Numbered from the stretch's first letter, positions 1 to 11,240 are shown. The stretch: DNA of 37,508 nucleotides from Legionellaceae bacterium (GCA_030696465.1 JAUYSE010000011.1:1-37508); one strand, 5' to 3'. Numbers and translations: made by a program. Notes: generated from the sequence alone by a model not told the origin.

Positions 1-26
1 TAGGAAAAAACATACACATCCAAATT

Positions 27-1316
27 ATGCTGTTTTTATGCATGCAAATATTACTGACCTTTGTGGCGCTATATATCCTTATTAAACAAATCATAAAGGA
101 TCACTCCTTATTTTTATCCATTTTTATTTTAACATCACTAATATATTGCGCTTTAAATGCGGGAGCCCCCTTTGTTTTTATGCTTGTGAGCATACATCAC
201 TATGGAACCTTTATTTTAGAAATATTTTTTATTGCTTTTTCTATTAAAAATCTAAATGCCACTTCCACTATCCAGCGAAAACAAGCTCTTTTTTTCTTAT
301 GTCTCATTACATTAATGGGGTTACTTTCAGATTTTTTATTTATCGTCCAAGTTCTGATTCCTTTTTTTCTCTCATACATATGGCTTGATAATCCAAAGAA
401 TACAAAAAGCGCCTACTTTCCACATATAAAAATTTTACCTTTACTAAAGGGACTAACTATTGTTGCCTTGGCAATAATGTTTATTAAGAGAGCGCATTTT
501 CATCAAAACATCATAGACTTTTATACTGATTCCTATTATTTATGGGAGCGAGCGCCCTTTCTTTGTTGTTTCCTTTGTCTATATACTTTGTGCAGCCTCT
601 TATATTTTTTCTTTGTACTAAAACAAAAAACAACACTGAAAACGACCAATAATACCCATTATATTGAACTCAACCGCGCTGGTATTTTATTGCACTTGAT
701 TATATTTTCATTATTTTCTTTGATTATAACCATATCTGCTGGATTATTTATGAAGTCTAATTTTCCTAACAGATACCTCATTTCTTCTTTTTCGTGGCCG
801 ATTATTATTGGAATTATGTTTTTTGCTGATTTTTTTAAAAATAACTTTTACTGTGTAGTTAAAATACCAACCATAATAATGGTATTTTTATTGACCTATC
901 AAACCGTTAATCTTGTTAAAAAAAATGGGGTTTCTCTCGATTTATACCCTCACGATGTTGCATGTATTGACAAGTTTCTCAAAAAAGAAAACTTACAATA
1001 TGGTATCGCTCAATACTGGGACGCAAAATATATACAAGCGTTTAGTAGACAATCTCTAGTGCTTGCGCAACATTCCCCCGCCCTAGAAGAACAAAGACAT
1101 ATGACTTCTAATGTGTTTTTTAGACCTCTATATGACTTTGCTATTATTTCAAAATATGCTCCACCACCGTACATCATCTCTCAAGAAAAACTACTTGCTA
1201 TTAATGGCTATCCTAAAAAAACCGCAATCTGCAAAAATCACATCTTACTTATTTATGGTAAAAGAAAAATGAAAGTGAGACCTACCATTAAAAATCTTGT
1301 GTCATTACCTCCATAA
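27..1316 (+). CDS. Polytopic membrane protein of unknown function (possibly glycosyltransferase-39-like); 5' end may lie outside the window
   Basis: 429-aa ORF with many hydrophobic segments and a soluble C-terminal tail. No in-frame stop is visible between the window edge and the ATG at 27, so the true start may be upstream. Confidence 0.6.
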   Translation: MLFLCMQILLTFVALYILIKQIIKDHSLFLSIFILTSLIYCALNAGAPFVFMLVSIHHYGTFILEIFFIAFSIKNLNATSTIQRKQALFFLCLITLMGLLSDFLFIVQVLIPFFLSYIWLDNPKNTKSAYFPHIKILPLLKGLTIVALAIMFIKRAHFHQNIIDFYTDSYYLWERAPFLCCFLCLYTLCSLLYFFFVLKQKTTLKTTNNTHYIELNRAGILLHLIIFSLFSLIITISAGLFMKSNFPNRYLISSFSWPIIIGIMFFADFFKNNFYCVVKIPTIIMVFLLTYQTVNLVKKNGVSLDLYPHDVACIDKFLKKENLQYGIAQYWDAKYIQAFSRQSLVLAQHSPALEEQRHMTSNVFFRPLYDFAIISKYAPPPYIISQEKLLAINGYPKKTAICKNHILLIYGKRKMKVRPTIKNLVSLPP

Positions 1317-1323
1317 TGATTTC

Positions 1324-2205
1324 CTATCCATTCAGATATTGGATAATCGCCGAGAAATCTAAATTGCCATCCCCTGCGGCCACCATTTCGGTATACAAGT
1401 GCGTAGCCAATGCCGCCATGGGCGTATTCATTTTTTGAGTGCTAGCGCTCTCTTGGCTTAAGCGCAGATCTTTTAACATCATTTGTGCAGAAAACCCGGG
1501 CGCGTATGCATGATTAGCGGGCACATTGGGTAAAACATCCGGTACGGGCAAATAACGCTCGGTGACCCAACAACGGCCCGAGGCCTGTGAAATCACTTCA
1601 TAAAAAATCTCTGCGGATAATCCCAGCGACTGCGCTAATAAAAAAGCCTCTGACACTGCAATCATGGAAATACCCAGCACTAAATTGTTACACGTTTTGG
1701 CCGCTTGACCTAAACCAGCCGCCCCCACATAAATCACTTGTTTTCCCATGTGCGCAAACAAGGGCTGCGCTTGTTCAAACACGGTTTTATCGCCACCTAC
1801 CATAAAGGTTAACGTACCCGCTTCTGCACCTGCCACACCACCTGATACGGGGGCATCTAATGACAATAAACCATGATCTAAAGCCAAATCGTGTATTGCA
1901 CGTGCAGTGTCGACATCAATCGTCGAGCAATTAATATATAAGGTGTTTGCCGCCGCATGCTGAAATAGGCCATTAGGGCCTAGACATACGTCGCGAATTT
2001 GCGTGCCAGTTTGTAACATGGTCAGTATGGCTTCAGAAGCAGATGCCAGCGTTGGCAGATCGGTGGCAATTTTTCCACCCGCATCTGCCCAGGCGGTTAA
2101 GGCTGTTGGGTTCACGTCATAAGCCAGTACAGAGTGCCCCGCCTGCAGTAAACGCAGCGCCATCGGCAAGCCCATGTGACCTAAACCTACAAATCCAATA
2201 TGCAT
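1324..2205 (-). CDS. mmsB: 3-hydroxyisobutyrate dehydrogenase
   Basis: N-terminal Rossmann motif MHIGFVGLGHMGLPMA, catalytic-region DAPVSGGVAGAEAGTLTFMVGG, and K-region GLGQAAKTCNN. Start set at the internal Met (2205) where homology begins. Next to mmsA. Confidence 0.92.
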   Translation of the reverse strand: MHIGFVGLGHMGLPMALRLLQAGHSVLAYDVNPTALTAWADAGGKIATDLPTLASASEAILTMLQTGTQIRDVCLGPNGLFQHAAANTLYINCSTIDVDTARAIHDLALDHGLLSLDAPVSGGVAGAEAGTLTFMVGGDKTVFEQAQPLFAHMGKQVIYVGAAGLGQAAKTCNNLVLGISMIAVSEAFLLAQSLGLSAEIFYEVISQASGRCWVTERYLPVPDVLPNVPANHAYAPGFSAQMMLKDLRLSQESASTQKMNTPMAALATHLYTEMVAAGDGNLDFSAIIQYLNG

Positions 2206-2270
2206 AATGTGCTCCTTTATTTCTCTAAGGCTCCGCTTGCTCACGCGCGGCTCGGATCAATCGATCAAAA

Positions 2271-3773
2271 CTAATGCGACGGCATTTGAAAGCTCGCGGT
2301 TTCTGCCAACTTTGGCCAACGCATAGTGACCGTCTTCCGCTTCGTATAAAAATGTAAACTTTCCATGGCATGCATATTTGTATCCCCAAAAGAAGAGCGT
2401 TTCCACCCCCCAAACGGATGTGAGACAATGGGCACAGGAATAGGTACATTCACCCCTATCATCCCTGCGCTTGCTTCACGGATAAAGGTTTGAGCCGTGG
2501 CACCATGCTGCGTAAAAATGGCAGCACCATTTCCGTAAGGATGTCGATTTAAACAAGCTAAAGCCGTTTCTAGATCAGGAACGCGCATAATACACAATAC
2601 TGGTCCAAAAATTTCTTCTTGATACACGGTCATGGACTCTGTCACTTTGTCGAACAGGGTCGGCCCCAGAAAAAAACCTTCTGGATATTGCGGATGCTCA
2701 AAATCCCTGCCATCCAACAATAACTCAGCCCCCTCCTGACAGCCTTTCTCAATGGCAGCTAACACTTTTGAACGATGACTATTGCTAATCAAGGGCCCCA
2801 TATCAACTTCAGGCGCATCACCAATGTCTATACGAATTGCTCGCACTTGCGGTACAAACGCTTCTAAAAAGCTCTGAGCGGTAGCGTCCCCCACGAGCAT
2901 CACGACAGAAATAGCCATACAACGTTCACCTGCAGCACCATACGCGGCACCAACAATAGCCTGTGCCGCTTGCACCATATCTGCATCTGGCATCACCACT
3001 GCATGGTTTTTAGCGCCACCAAAGGTTTGCGCCCTTTTACCCTGCTGAATGGCGGTCTGATAAATATATTCCGCAACCGGTGTCGATGCTACCGCTGTTA
3101 CGGCCGCAATATCTGAATGGTGTAATAAACTATCGACGGTTTCACGATCGCCCTGAAGACACTGCACTACCCCACTAGGTAATCCAGCCTCCACCAGCCA
3201 AGTACACAATTGTAGGGCAGCACTAGAATCTTGCTCCGAAGGTTTTAAAATAAAGGTATTCCCTGCCGCGATGGCAGGCATTAACATCCAAAGAGGAACC
3301 ATCACCGGAAAATTAAAGGGTGTTATTCCCAAACACACGCCCAGAGGCTCACGTATGGTATAACAATCAACACCCTGCGCAATATGGTGAGAAAAATCGC
3401 TTGTATGTGCGTGTAAATACCCACAATACCACTCCACTACTTCCAAACCCCTGGCGATAGAACCCAGCGCATCTTCTAAGGTCTTTCCATGCTCTTTCAC
3501 TAATAAATGTGCGAGTACATTTTTATGTTGTTCCACAATATTTCTAAATGCGAAAAAAACTTTTACGCGTTGTGAAGGCGTTGTCTGTGACCATGTTATA
3601 AATGCTTTCTGGGCGCCAGATACTGCTTCAGTAATGAGTGCTTGACTCGCAAAAGACACATGACCTATCACGCCTCCGGTTGCCGAATGCGTTATCACAC
3701 CGCCACGCATATGTTCTTCGGTGACATGCTTACCGTTTACAAAATGGGGGATTTCGTAGACCTCCATTGTCAT
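2271..3773 (-). CDS. mmsA: Methylmalonate-semialdehyde dehydrogenase (CoA-acylating)
   Basis: ALDH superfamily: PLGVCLGITPFNFPVMVPLWM, FGGAKNHAVVMPDAD, GERCMAISV catalytic Cys, YQEEIFGPVLCI. Adjacent to mmsB. Confidence 0.93.
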   Translation of the reverse strand: MTMEVYEIPHFVNGKHVTEEHMRGGVITHSATGGVIGHVSFASQALITEAVSGAQKAFITWSQTTPSQRVKVFFAFRNIVEQHKNVLAHLLVKEHGKTLEDALGSIARGLEVVEWYCGYLHAHTSDFSHHIAQGVDCYTIREPLGVCLGITPFNFPVMVPLWMLMPAIAAGNTFILKPSEQDSSAALQLCTWLVEAGLPSGVVQCLQGDRETVDSLLHHSDIAAVTAVASTPVAEYIYQTAIQQGKRAQTFGGAKNHAVVMPDADMVQAAQAIVGAAYGAAGERCMAISVVMLVGDATAQSFLEAFVPQVRAIRIDIGDAPEVDMGPLISNSHRSKVLAAIEKGCQEGAELLLDGRDFEHPQYPEGFFLGPTLFDKVTESMTVYQEEIFGPVLCIMRVPDLETALACLNRHPYGNGAAIFTQHGATAQTFIREASAGMIGVNVPIPVPIVSHPFGGWKRSSFGDTNMHAMESLHFYTKRKTVTMRWPKLAETASFQMPSH

Positions 3774-3815
3774 CTCCTTTTATGTATTAATGGCAGTGCA
3801 GCCCTCTCTCAGGGA

Positions 3816-4538
3816 CTAAAGCAAATCCAAACCATACACCAGCGATTGCAATTGCAATACTTTTCTGCATGCCAACAATACGCCGGGCATAAAACAACGC
3901 CTGTCCGTACTTTCTTGTACGATACGTAAAGTCTCGCCAAAACTTCCTAATACCACTTCTTGACGTGCTAACACACCGGATATTCGTAAAGAATGAATAG
4001 GAACCCCTTCATGCATGCCTCCTAAAACACCTGGCACTAAAGCAGACTCTGGCACAATATTAGGCTCTCGACACGCTGCCATCGCTTCCGCAGTTTTTAA
4101 TGCAGTCCCTGAAGGCGCATCTTTTTTCTGTACATGATGGGTTTCTACAATAGCGGCCGATGGTAAATACCGCGCCGCCTGCGCTGCAAACTGCATCATT
4201 AATACTGCCGCAATAGAAAAATTTGGAACGATCATGCCCCCTAAACCTTTTTCTTCACAACGGGCCGCTAAAACAGCACGTTGCTCGGCACTCAAACCGG
4301 TGGTGCCAATCACTGGCCGCGCATTTGCCTCAATGATGGTCATGGCATTGGCAAACACTGACTCCGGTGTCGTAAAATCTATAACGATCTCTGCATTTGA
4401 AGAAACAATCACTGATTCAAGATCATCTTCGCGTGTTGCCAAACCGACCAAATCAAATGCGGGATCATTGCTCAAGGTATCACAAGTCATTCGCCCCATA
4501 TGGCCAAAAGCCCCACTTACCACTACTCGTATAGCCAT
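3816..4538 (-). CDS. dapB: 4-hydroxy-tetrahydrodipicolinate reductase
   Basis: N-terminal VVVSGAFGHMGRM NAD(P)-binding motif, VIDFTTPE, VIGTTGL, ETHHVQKKDAPSGTALK signature. Confidence 0.95.
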   Translation of the reverse strand: MAIRVVVSGAFGHMGRMTCDTLSNDPAFDLVGLATREDDLESVIVSSNAEIVIDFTTPESVFANAMTIIEANARPVIGTTGLSAEQRAVLAARCEEKGLGGMIVPNFSIAAVLMMQFAAQAARYLPSAAIVETHHVQKKDAPSGTALKTAEAMAACREPNIVPESALVPGVLGGMHEGVPIHSLRISGVLARQEVVLGSFGETLRIVQESTDRRCFMPGVLLACRKVLQLQSLVYGLDLL

Positions 4539-4539
4539 A

Positions 4540-4776
4540 TTACGGTTCCTCTTCCTCGTCTTCCTGATTTTCTTTTACAAAAATAGTGCGCACGGCCCAT
4601 ATGGAAGCAATAGGCCAGCCAATAACCGTCACTTGCATCACTAAAGCAATGAGCGCCGCCCCCGGATTATCATTGAGGAATAATGCTACCCATGGCATCA
4701 AAATGGTTAAAAAAATCAAAAAAAATCGCCCTATTCGTCGTCCCTTGCCGACTTTTTTTTTCGTGCTTTTTTTCAT
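4540..4776 (-). CDS. Small YqaE/Pmp3-like membrane protein
   Basis: 78 aa, basic N-terminus, two hydrophobic helices with LMPWVALFL and VIGWPIASIWAV, acidic tail; resembles the Pmp3/YqaE family layout. Confidence 0.5.
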   Translation of the reverse strand: MKKSTKKKVGKGRRIGRFFLIFLTILMPWVALFLNDNPGAALIALVMQVTVIGWPIASIWAVRTIFVKENQEDEEEEP

Positions 4777-4840
4777 ATTCCCTCTCTGCGCGTTTGACTA
4801 ATATTGCTATACTGTCACAAATTGAGGAGTATTCCAATCT

Positions 4841-5404
4841 ATGGATAAACCCAGCTTACGCACACACTTTAAACAATTACGCGAGAGGTGTTCCAAAACA
4901 GAACAAGTAATGTCCTCTGAAGCCATTTGTCAACGCATTATTCAGCTACCCCTCTACCAACAGGCTAAAACCATTGCCTTATATCGTGCCAAAGGCAAAG
5001 AGGTCTTACTCGATATTTTATGGAAAGATGCCCTTCGTGCAGGAAAATGCATAGCATTTCCTGTCATTCAACACAATGCCTTATTATTTATTCCTGCCAC
5101 CGCAACGACGATTTTCAAAAAAAACCAATTTGGCATTGAAGAACCTGTTTCCCCTTATCCGCCAGCACTTGTTTTAGATAACCTTGATCTCGTATGCTGT
5201 CCCTTATTAGCTTATGATAAGCAAGGACATCGATTGGGGTATGGTGGGGGTTTTTATGATCGTAGTTTTCAAAACCACTCACACCTTCAACGATTAGGGG
5301 TGGCCTTTAGTTTTCAAGAAGCCCCCACAATACCACGAGATCCTTGGGATCTTCCTTTACACGTGATTGTCACAGAAAAAACTACACATTGGATATTACC
5401 ATGA
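4841..5404 (+). CDS. ygfA: 5-formyltetrahydrofolate cyclo-ligase
   Basis: C-terminal signature LLAYDKQGHRLGYGGGFYDR and N-terminal SEAICQRI; typical length. Confidence 0.92.
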   Translation: MDKPSLRTHFKQLRERCSKTEQVMSSEAICQRIIQLPLYQQAKTIALYRAKGKEVLLDILWKDALRAGKCIAFPVIQHNALLFIPATATTIFKKNQFGIEEPVSPYPPALVLDNLDLVCCPLLAYDKQGHRLGYGGGFYDRSFQNHSHLQRLGVAFSFQEAPTIPRDPWDLPLHVIVTEKTTHWILP

Positions 5405-5868
5405 CCTCTTTTTGGCTAATGAAATCAGAACCCAGTTGTTTTAGTATTGAAGATCTCGCACATGCCCCAGAGCAAACGGCGGCTTGGGATGGTGTACGCA
5501 ACTATCAAGCCCGCAATTTTATGCGGGATACTATGAAAAAAGGGGATCTTGTTTTTTTCTATCATTCGAGCTGCCCAGTCCCTGCTATTATGGGAACCGC
5601 GCAAGTGGTCAAAGAAGCCTACCCTGACCACACCGCTTGGACATTAGACAGCGAGCACCCGGATCCCAAAAGCACGCCCAGTCATCCACTCTGGTATATG
5701 GTAGATATACAACTACAATCTATCTGGAAAGAACCGCTCAGCTTGCAAACGCTCAAACAGCAAACAGCACTAGAAAACATGCGTCTTTTGCAAAAGGGAA
5801 ATCGTCTTTCGGTGTTACCGGTAACGCCGGAAGAATGGAAGTATATTGTAGGAATTGCAAAAACTTGA
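5401..5868 (+). CDS. EVE domain-containing protein (thymocyte nuclear protein 1-like)
   Basis: MTSFWLMKSEPSCFSIEDL...TAAWDGVRNYQARNFMRDTMKKGDLVFFYHSSC is the canonical EVE N-terminal half. Start codon overlaps the upstream stop (ATGA). Confidence 0.93.
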   Translation: MTSFWLMKSEPSCFSIEDLAHAPEQTAAWDGVRNYQARNFMRDTMKKGDLVFFYHSSCPVPAIMGTAQVVKEAYPDHTAWTLDSEHPDPKSTPSHPLWYMVDIQLQSIWKEPLSLQTLKQQTALENMRLLQKGNRLSVLPVTPEEWKYIVGIAKT

Positions 5869-5898
5869 GAAAAAGTAGGCCAGTCTTTTCTAATCTAA

Positions 5899-5930
5899 AA
5901 TCCGAGCCGCGACCATGAGGGGCTCGGATT
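5899..5930. terminator. Hairpin between convergent genes; probable bidirectional terminator and REP-like motif
   Basis: Perfect 10-bp stem AATCCGAGCC...GGCTCGGATT with 12-nt loop between convergent EVE and nrdB genes. Contains the GGTCGCGGCTCGGAT motif (minus strand) shared with 13513-13527. Confidence 0.6.
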
Positions 5931-5962
5931 GCTAATAAGCACTTTAAGGATAATGAACAGCC

Positions 5963-7060
5963 CTACGCCTCATCTTCCCAACTTAAGGTACCGCCGGCTT
6001 GATACTCAATGACTCGGGTTTCAAAGAAATTTTTCTCTTTTTTGAGATCCATCATCTCACTCATCCAAGGGAAAGGATTCTCTGCACCAGGATATTGTTC
6101 TGGTAAACCAATTTGGTTCAAGCGTCGGTTGGCAATAAACTGCAAATAACTTTCAAACATTTCTGCATTCATTCCCAAAATACCATTAGGCATGGTATCT
6201 TTTGCGTAGGTATATTCTAACTCTACCCCGTCTTTTATCATGAGAATAATTTCTTCTTTAAATGCAGGGGTCCATAATTGTGGGTTTTCGATTTTAATTT
6301 GGTTAATAACATCTATACCAAAATTCATATGCATCGATTCATCACGTAAAATGTATTGGAATTGTTCAGAGGTCCCCACCATTTTATTCCGTCGGCCCAT
6401 AGATAAAATCTGGGTGAACCCTACATAAAAGAATATTCCTTCAAATACCACATAAAATGCAATTAAATCACGTAGTAGGCGCTGATCATCTACTGTTGTT
6501 CCTGTACGGAAATGTGCATCCCCAAGGCTTTGTGTATAGGGTAATGCCCACTCTGCTTTTCGAGCTACAGAAGGTATTTCTCTATACATATTAAACACTT
6601 CGGCCTCATCAAGACCTAAGCTCTCAATCACATATTGATAAGCATGTGTATGCAACGCCTCTTCAAAGGCCTGACGCAATAAGTATTGTCGACATTCTGG
6701 ATTGGTAATATGACGATACACGGCCAACACTAGATTATTGGCGACCAAAGAGTCTGCGGTTGAAAAGAAACCTAAATTACGTTTAATAATCTGGCGCTCA
6801 TCTTCCGTCAAGCCTTCTGGATCTTTCCACAACGCAATGTCTGCGCTCATGTTGATTTCGTTCGGCATCCAATGGTTTGCGCAAGCATTCAAATATTTGT
6901 CCCAAGCCCAAGTATATTTAAAAGGCACTAACTGATTCAAATCAGCGTGACAATTAATAATTTGCTTATCGTCTACTTGGATACGGTTAGCCCCCATTTC
7001 TAGAGATTCTAAACCAGTAGCCCCTGCTTGCGGGGCCGTTTTTTCTACATAAAGTGACAT
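5963..7060 (-). CDS. nrdB: Class Ia ribonucleoside-diphosphate reductase subunit beta
   Basis: Ferritin-like RNR2 motifs ([49 protein letters not shown]). Start set at MSLYVEK. Directly downstream of nrdA. Confidence 0.95.
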   Translation of the reverse strand: MSLYVEKTAPQAGATGLESLEMGANRIQVDDKQIINCHADLNQLVPFKYTWAWDKYLNACANHWMPNEINMSADIALWKDPEGLTEDERQIIKRNLGFFSTADSLVANNLVLAVYRHITNPECRQYLLRQAFEEALHTHAYQYVIESLGLDEAEVFNMYREIPSVARKAEWALPYTQSLGDAHFRTGTTVDDQRLLRDLIAFYVVFEGIFFYVGFTQILSMGRRNKMVGTSEQFQYILRDESMHMNFGIDVINQIKIENPQLWTPAFKEEIILMIKDGVELEYTYAKDTMPNGILGMNAEMFESYLQFIANRRLNQIGLPEQYPGAENPFPWMSEMMDLKKEKNFFETRVIEYQAGGTLSWEDEA

Positions 7061-7070
7061 GATATTTTCC

Positions 7071-9890
7071 TTACTGACAGGCTTCACAATTAGGGTCTAA
7101 GATAGAGCAACTGGCAACATTCTCTACTTGTACTGCATTCAATGCATAATCGGTCACAGTCGACTTTTCTGCATTACTTGCACCCATACTACGTAAATAA
7201 TACGTGGTTTTTAACCCTCGTAACCACGCTTGTTTATATACATTATCCAATTTTTTCCCTGAAGGCTCTGCCATATAAATGTTCAGTGACTGCGATTGAT
7301 CGATCCATTTTTGACGTCGCGACCCAGCTTCAATCAGCCACATTGGATCTACTTCAAAAGCAGTAGCATAACGCTTCTGTAATTCTTCAGGAATCCGTTG
7401 AATCTTTGCAACACTACCATTGTAGTATTTAAGATCGTTAATCATTACTTCATCCCATAATTTCAGGGCTTTCAAATCGGCCACTAAATAAGGATTAATA
7501 ACGGTGAACTCTCCTGATAAGTTTGATTTTACATACAAATTTTGATAGGAAGGTTCTATCGATTGTGACACCCCACAGATATTTGAAATCGTAGCCGTCG
7601 GTGCAATCGCCATCACGTTCGAATTTCGCATACCCTGTGTGCGTACTTTTATACGGATGGATTCCCAGTCTAATTTTGCAGAGGTATCTTGTTCGAGATA
7701 TTTTCCTCGCGTTTGTTGTAACAAAGAAATTGAATCTATCGGTAGAATGCCCTTACTCCACAATGAGTTTTCATAGCTAGAATAAGCGCCTCGTTCCTTC
7801 GCTAACGCAGTAGAGGCCTCAATGGCGTAGTAACTGATAAGCTCCATACTCTCATCTGCAAACGCTACCGCAGCTTCTGATTGATAATCTAGTTTTAGAA
7901 TATGCAATGCATCTTGGAAGCCCATCAAACCTAGACCTACCGGACGATGTTTCAAGTTAGAGTTTCGTGCTTGCGGAACGGGATAATAGTTGATATCGAT
8001 CACATTATCCAACATACGAACCGCCGTATGTACGGTTTTTCTCAATTTCTCTACGTCTAACTTTCCATTGATAATATGCGCAGGTAAATTGACAGAACCT
8101 AAGTTACATACCGCAATCTCATCTACAGAAGTATTCAAGGTAATCTCTGTGCATAAGTTCGAGCTATGAATGACTCCGGCGTGTTGTTGTGGCGAACGAA
8201 CATTACACGCATCTTTAAAGGTCAGCCAAGGATGTCCTGTTTCAAACAACATAGATAACATACGACGCCATAAACGGACAGCTGACAAGGTTTTAACATT
8301 ACGGATTTCACCTTGCTTGGCTTTCTTTTCATATTGCACATAGGTTTTTTCAAAGGTGGCCCCAAATTGATCATGCAGCTCTGGCACATCATGAGGGCAA
8401 AATAAGGTCCATTCGCCATCTTCATATACGCGCTTCATGAATAGATCGGGAATCCAGAGTGCGGTATTCATATCGTGGGTACGACGACGCTCGTCTCCGG
8501 TATTTTTACGCAACTCTAAAAATTCCTCAACATCCTGGTGCCAACACTCCAGATAAGCACACACTGCTCCCTTACGTTTGCCACCCTGATTGACCGCAAC
8601 TGCAGTAGCATCTGCAACATTCATAAATGGCACGACCCCTAAAGATTTACCATTGGTTCCTTTAATATAGGCGCCCATAGCTCGCACCGGTGTCCAGTCG
8701 TTACCTAACCCGCCAGCAAACTTAGACAACAAAGCATTATCTTTAATCGCACTATAAATACCATCCAAACTATCTGGAATAGTCGTTAAATAACAACTGG
8801 ATAGCTGAGGACGGACGGTTGCTGCATTGAATAAAGTAGGGGTGGACGACATGTAATCGAAAACAGAGAGCAATTCATAAAACTCTATGGCTCTTGCTTC
8901 TTTGTCTTTTTCACGGATGGCTAAGCCCATCGCAACCCGCATAAAAAATGCCTGCGGCAATTCGTAACGAACCCCTTTATCATGAATAAAATAACGATCA
9001 TATAAAGTTTGTAGCCCGAGGTACGTAAAGAGCATATCGCGTTCTGGACGCAAGGCCTTACCTAAACGGTCTAAATCAAATTCGGTTAATTTTGGATCTA
9101 ATATGCCTTGCTGAATGCCATGTGCTACGTAAGATTTAAAGTATGTAGGATACAGTTGTGTCATTTGATCAAAGGTTGCCTCAGCACGTATCCCTAATTT
9201 GCTTAAGGCTTCACCTCGCATGGTATCTAATAACAAGCGTGCGCTAACATAGCTATAATTAGGCTCACGCTCAACCAAGGTGCGTGCCGACATAATTAAG
9301 GCTTTATGAACTTCATCTAATTTTGCCAAATGATATAAGTTACGCAGCGCATCTTTAATAATAGGCTCAGCTGACACTTCAGAAAGACCACGACAGGCTT
9401 CTTCTACGACCACTTCTATACGCTGTATATCGAGTGGTACGATTTCGCCGCTTGGTAGTGTAATCACTGGCGTTTTATCATCTTGCGCACGTTGCACAAT
9501 AGCTTCGTCACGTGCTTTGCGGCGCTCTTCTCTATACAGTACATACGCACGCGCTACTTTTTGCTGACCACTGCGCATTAAAATCAATTCTACTTGATCT
9601 TGAATGTCTTCAATATGTACCGTGCCACCACCAGGTTGGCGACGTAAAAACACTTGTGTTACTTGAGGGGTTAAAGCATCAATCCACTCATGTACACGGG
9701 AAGACGTTGCTGCATTGGCACCCTCCACCGCTAAGAAGGCTTTCGTCATTGCCACGCGAATTTTAGAATCATCGTATGGAACCACTTTTCCATTGCGCTT
9801 CATCGTTTTCAGCATGCCCGGTGCGACAGATGACAGCTCTGCAGGGCCTATTGCCTGAGGGGTTGTTACTCTATCCATTATTTCACTCAT
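7071..9890 (-). CDS. nrdA: Class Ia ribonucleoside-diphosphate reductase subunit alpha
   Basis: N-terminal ATP-cone regions, [27 protein letters not shown] active-site motif, [22 protein letters not shown]-terminal CEACQ redox cysteines. Confidence 0.97.
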   Translation of the reverse strand: MSEIMDRVTTPQAIGPAELSSVAPGMLKTMKRNGKVVPYDDSKIRVAMTKAFLAVEGANAATSSRVHEWIDALTPQVTQVFLRRQPGGGTVHIEDIQDQVELILMRSGQQKVARAYVLYREERRKARDEAIVQRAQDDKTPVITLPSGEIVPLDIQRIEVVVEEACRGLSEVSAEPIIKDALRNLYHLAKLDEVHKALIMSARTLVEREPNYSYVSARLLLDTMRGEALSKLGIRAEATFDQMTQLYPTYFKSYVAHGIQQGILDPKLTEFDLDRLGKALRPERDMLFTYLGLQTLYDRYFIHDKGVRYELPQAFFMRVAMGLAIREKDKEARAIEFYELLSVFDYMSSTPTLFNAATVRPQLSSCYLTTIPDSLDGIYSAIKDNALLSKFAGGLGNDWTPVRAMGAYIKGTNGKSLGVVPFMNVADATAVAVNQGGKRKGAVCAYLECWHQDVEEFLELRKNTGDERRRTHDMNTALWIPDLFMKRVYEDGEWTLFCPHDVPELHDQFGATFEKTYVQYEKKAKQGEIRNVKTLSAVRLWRRMLSMLFETGHPWLTFKDACNVRSPQQHAGVIHSSNLCTEITLNTSVDEIAVCNLGSVNLPAHIINGKLDVEKLRKTVHTAVRMLDNVIDINYYPVPQARNSNLKHRPVGLGLMGFQDALHILKLDYQSEAAVAFADESMELISYYAIEASTALAKERGAYSSYENSLWSKGILPIDSISLLQQTRGKYLEQDTSAKLDWESIRIKVRTQGMRNSNVMAIAPTATISNICGVSQSIEPSYQNLYVKSNLSGEFTVINPYLVADLKALKLWDEVMINDLKYYNGSVAKIQRIPEELQKRYATAFEVDPMWLIEAGSRRQKWIDQSQSLNIYMAEPSGKKLDNVYKQAWLRGLKTTYYLRSMGASNAEKSTVTDYALNAVQVENVASCSILDPNCEACQ

Positions 9891-10020
9891 TTAAGTTGCT
9901 CCGAAGGATGCTTAAGGTATCCCCTATGATGGAGGATTTAAGAAAATAATTCAATTCTCAATATTTAGTACAATACACCAGCTTTAATACAATGCGACAC
10001 CTTAAAGACAATACGATACT

Positions 10021-10650
10021 CTAAGGAACAATCCATTTTTTAATAACCATTTTTGCCATCATATTCGAACCATGCAAGGTTAATCGCATCGGTAAAACAT
10101 GCCCATTCCATTGTCCATATTGTTGATATTCAATAGTATACGCACCCTGAACTAATTTAGTCAGATGATGAGCACTATCCCACTGCTGCTCTTTAATGGG
10201 TCCTGGTGCGGGGATCCCTCTTATCCAATAATATAAATCATCCACTGGTAAGCCGACCCCAGTTTTTTTACGCAATAAGGTATTCGCATTATCACTTTTT
10301 AATACCGTATTCCCTTCTCGGTACACCACCCCCTGTGGTCGACCTTCTATGACAATTGCTCCCTGCCCTAGAGGTCCCATCAAACGAATATTATACACTT
10401 TTGTGCTTTGTTGACGCCAAAACACCTGTGCCGTCCATGATTGTTGCACACGTCGTGCAAACATCGCCCCATTCAGCTCAAATGCCGTAAACATTTTTTT
10501 GTCAACGGCGGGATCCTTTATATTTTCGCTTGTCTTCTCCGGCGCAGAAGGACTTAAAGTCCCTTCGCCAATATGCTCAGCAGGTGGTAAAGTCGAGCAT
10601 GCATTTAACATTAATAAAGCCGCGGTAGTCGCTATTGCAGAGTAACGCAT
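10021..10650 (-). CDS. lolB: Outer membrane lipoprotein LolB
   Basis: Lipoprotein signal MRYSAIATTAALLMLNAC, W-rich beta-barrel region typical of LolB (FELNGAMFARRVQQSWTAQVFWRQQ, YYWIRGIPAPG). Start could be upstream at 10686. Confidence 0.82.
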   Translation of the reverse strand: MRYSAIATTAALLMLNACSTLPPAEHIGEGTLSPSAPEKTSENIKDPAVDKKMFTAFELNGAMFARRVQQSWTAQVFWRQQSTKVYNIRLMGPLGQGAIVIEGRPQGVVYREGNTVLKSDNANTLLRKKTGVGLPVDDLYYWIRGIPAPGPIKEQQWDSAHHLTKLVQGAYTIEYQQYGQWNGHVLPMRLTLHGSNMMAKMVIKKWIVP

Positions 10651-10728
10651 CATCAATATTCCATTATTCGTAGCATTGCTTTTCAAGATACGATAGACTG
10701 CAAAAATTTACAACGCATTTTGCCGAAT

Positions 10729-11202
10729 ATGTCAACTACCGCCGTTTACCCAGGAACCTTCGACCCTATCACTAATGGGCATCTTGATATCATCTGTCGT
10801 GCAGCACGTCTATTCCCAAAACTCATTATTGCGGTAGCCGCGAGCACCCCTAAAAAAACGCTTTTTTCTCTCGAAACACGTTTGCAATGTGTGCGTGACG
10901 CCGTACCTAAAACACTATCCCACGTATCTATCATGGATTTTAACACCCTACTTGTCGATTTTGCAAAAACTCAACAGGCACATGTTCTCATTCGAGGAAT
11001 ACGCAACACCAAAGATTTTGAATATGAGTTTGAAATGGCAGGGTTTAATAGAAAGTTATGTGACACCATAGAAACCCTGTTTCTTATGCCCAGCGAGGCT
11101 CATTTATTTTTATCTTCCAGCTTTATTCGAGAAATTATTGCATTAAACGGGGATATTTCGCCGTTCGTGCCAAAAGCAATATTGAAACATATTCATCCTT
11201 AA
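10729..11202 (+). CDS. coaD: Phosphopantetheine adenylyltransferase
   Basis: AVYPGTFDPITNGHLDIICRA, VLIRGIRNTKDFEYEFEMAGFNR, LSSSFIREI signature blocks. Confidence 0.97.
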   Translation: MSTTAVYPGTFDPITNGHLDIICRAARLFPKLIIAVAASTPKKTLFSLETRLQCVRDAVPKTLSHVSIMDFNTLLVDFAKTQQAHVLIRGIRNTKDFEYEFEMAGFNRKLCDTIETLFLMPSEAHLFLSSSFIREIIALNGDISPFVPKAILKHIHP

Positions 11203-11214
11203 TTCTAGACTCAA

Positions 11215-11234
11215 GGTTGGGTCAAGGCCCAACC
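11215..11234. terminator. Candidate hairpin terminator between convergent coaD and plsC
   Basis: GGTTGGG-TCAAGG-CCCAACC, 7-bp perfect stem, no strong U-tract. Confidence 0.4.
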
Positions 11235-11240
11235 ATATCA

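Noticed and set aside
1587-1805. 72-aa plus-strand ORF inside mmsB, and many similar short antisense ORFs in the track
   Set aside because: Fully antisense to a well-supported conserved gene, no recognisable domain; typical six-frame noise.
4683-4910. 75-aa plus-strand ORF overlapping the yqaE-like gene and the cyclo-ligase start
   Set aside because: Overlaps two better supported genes on both strands and has no domain pattern.
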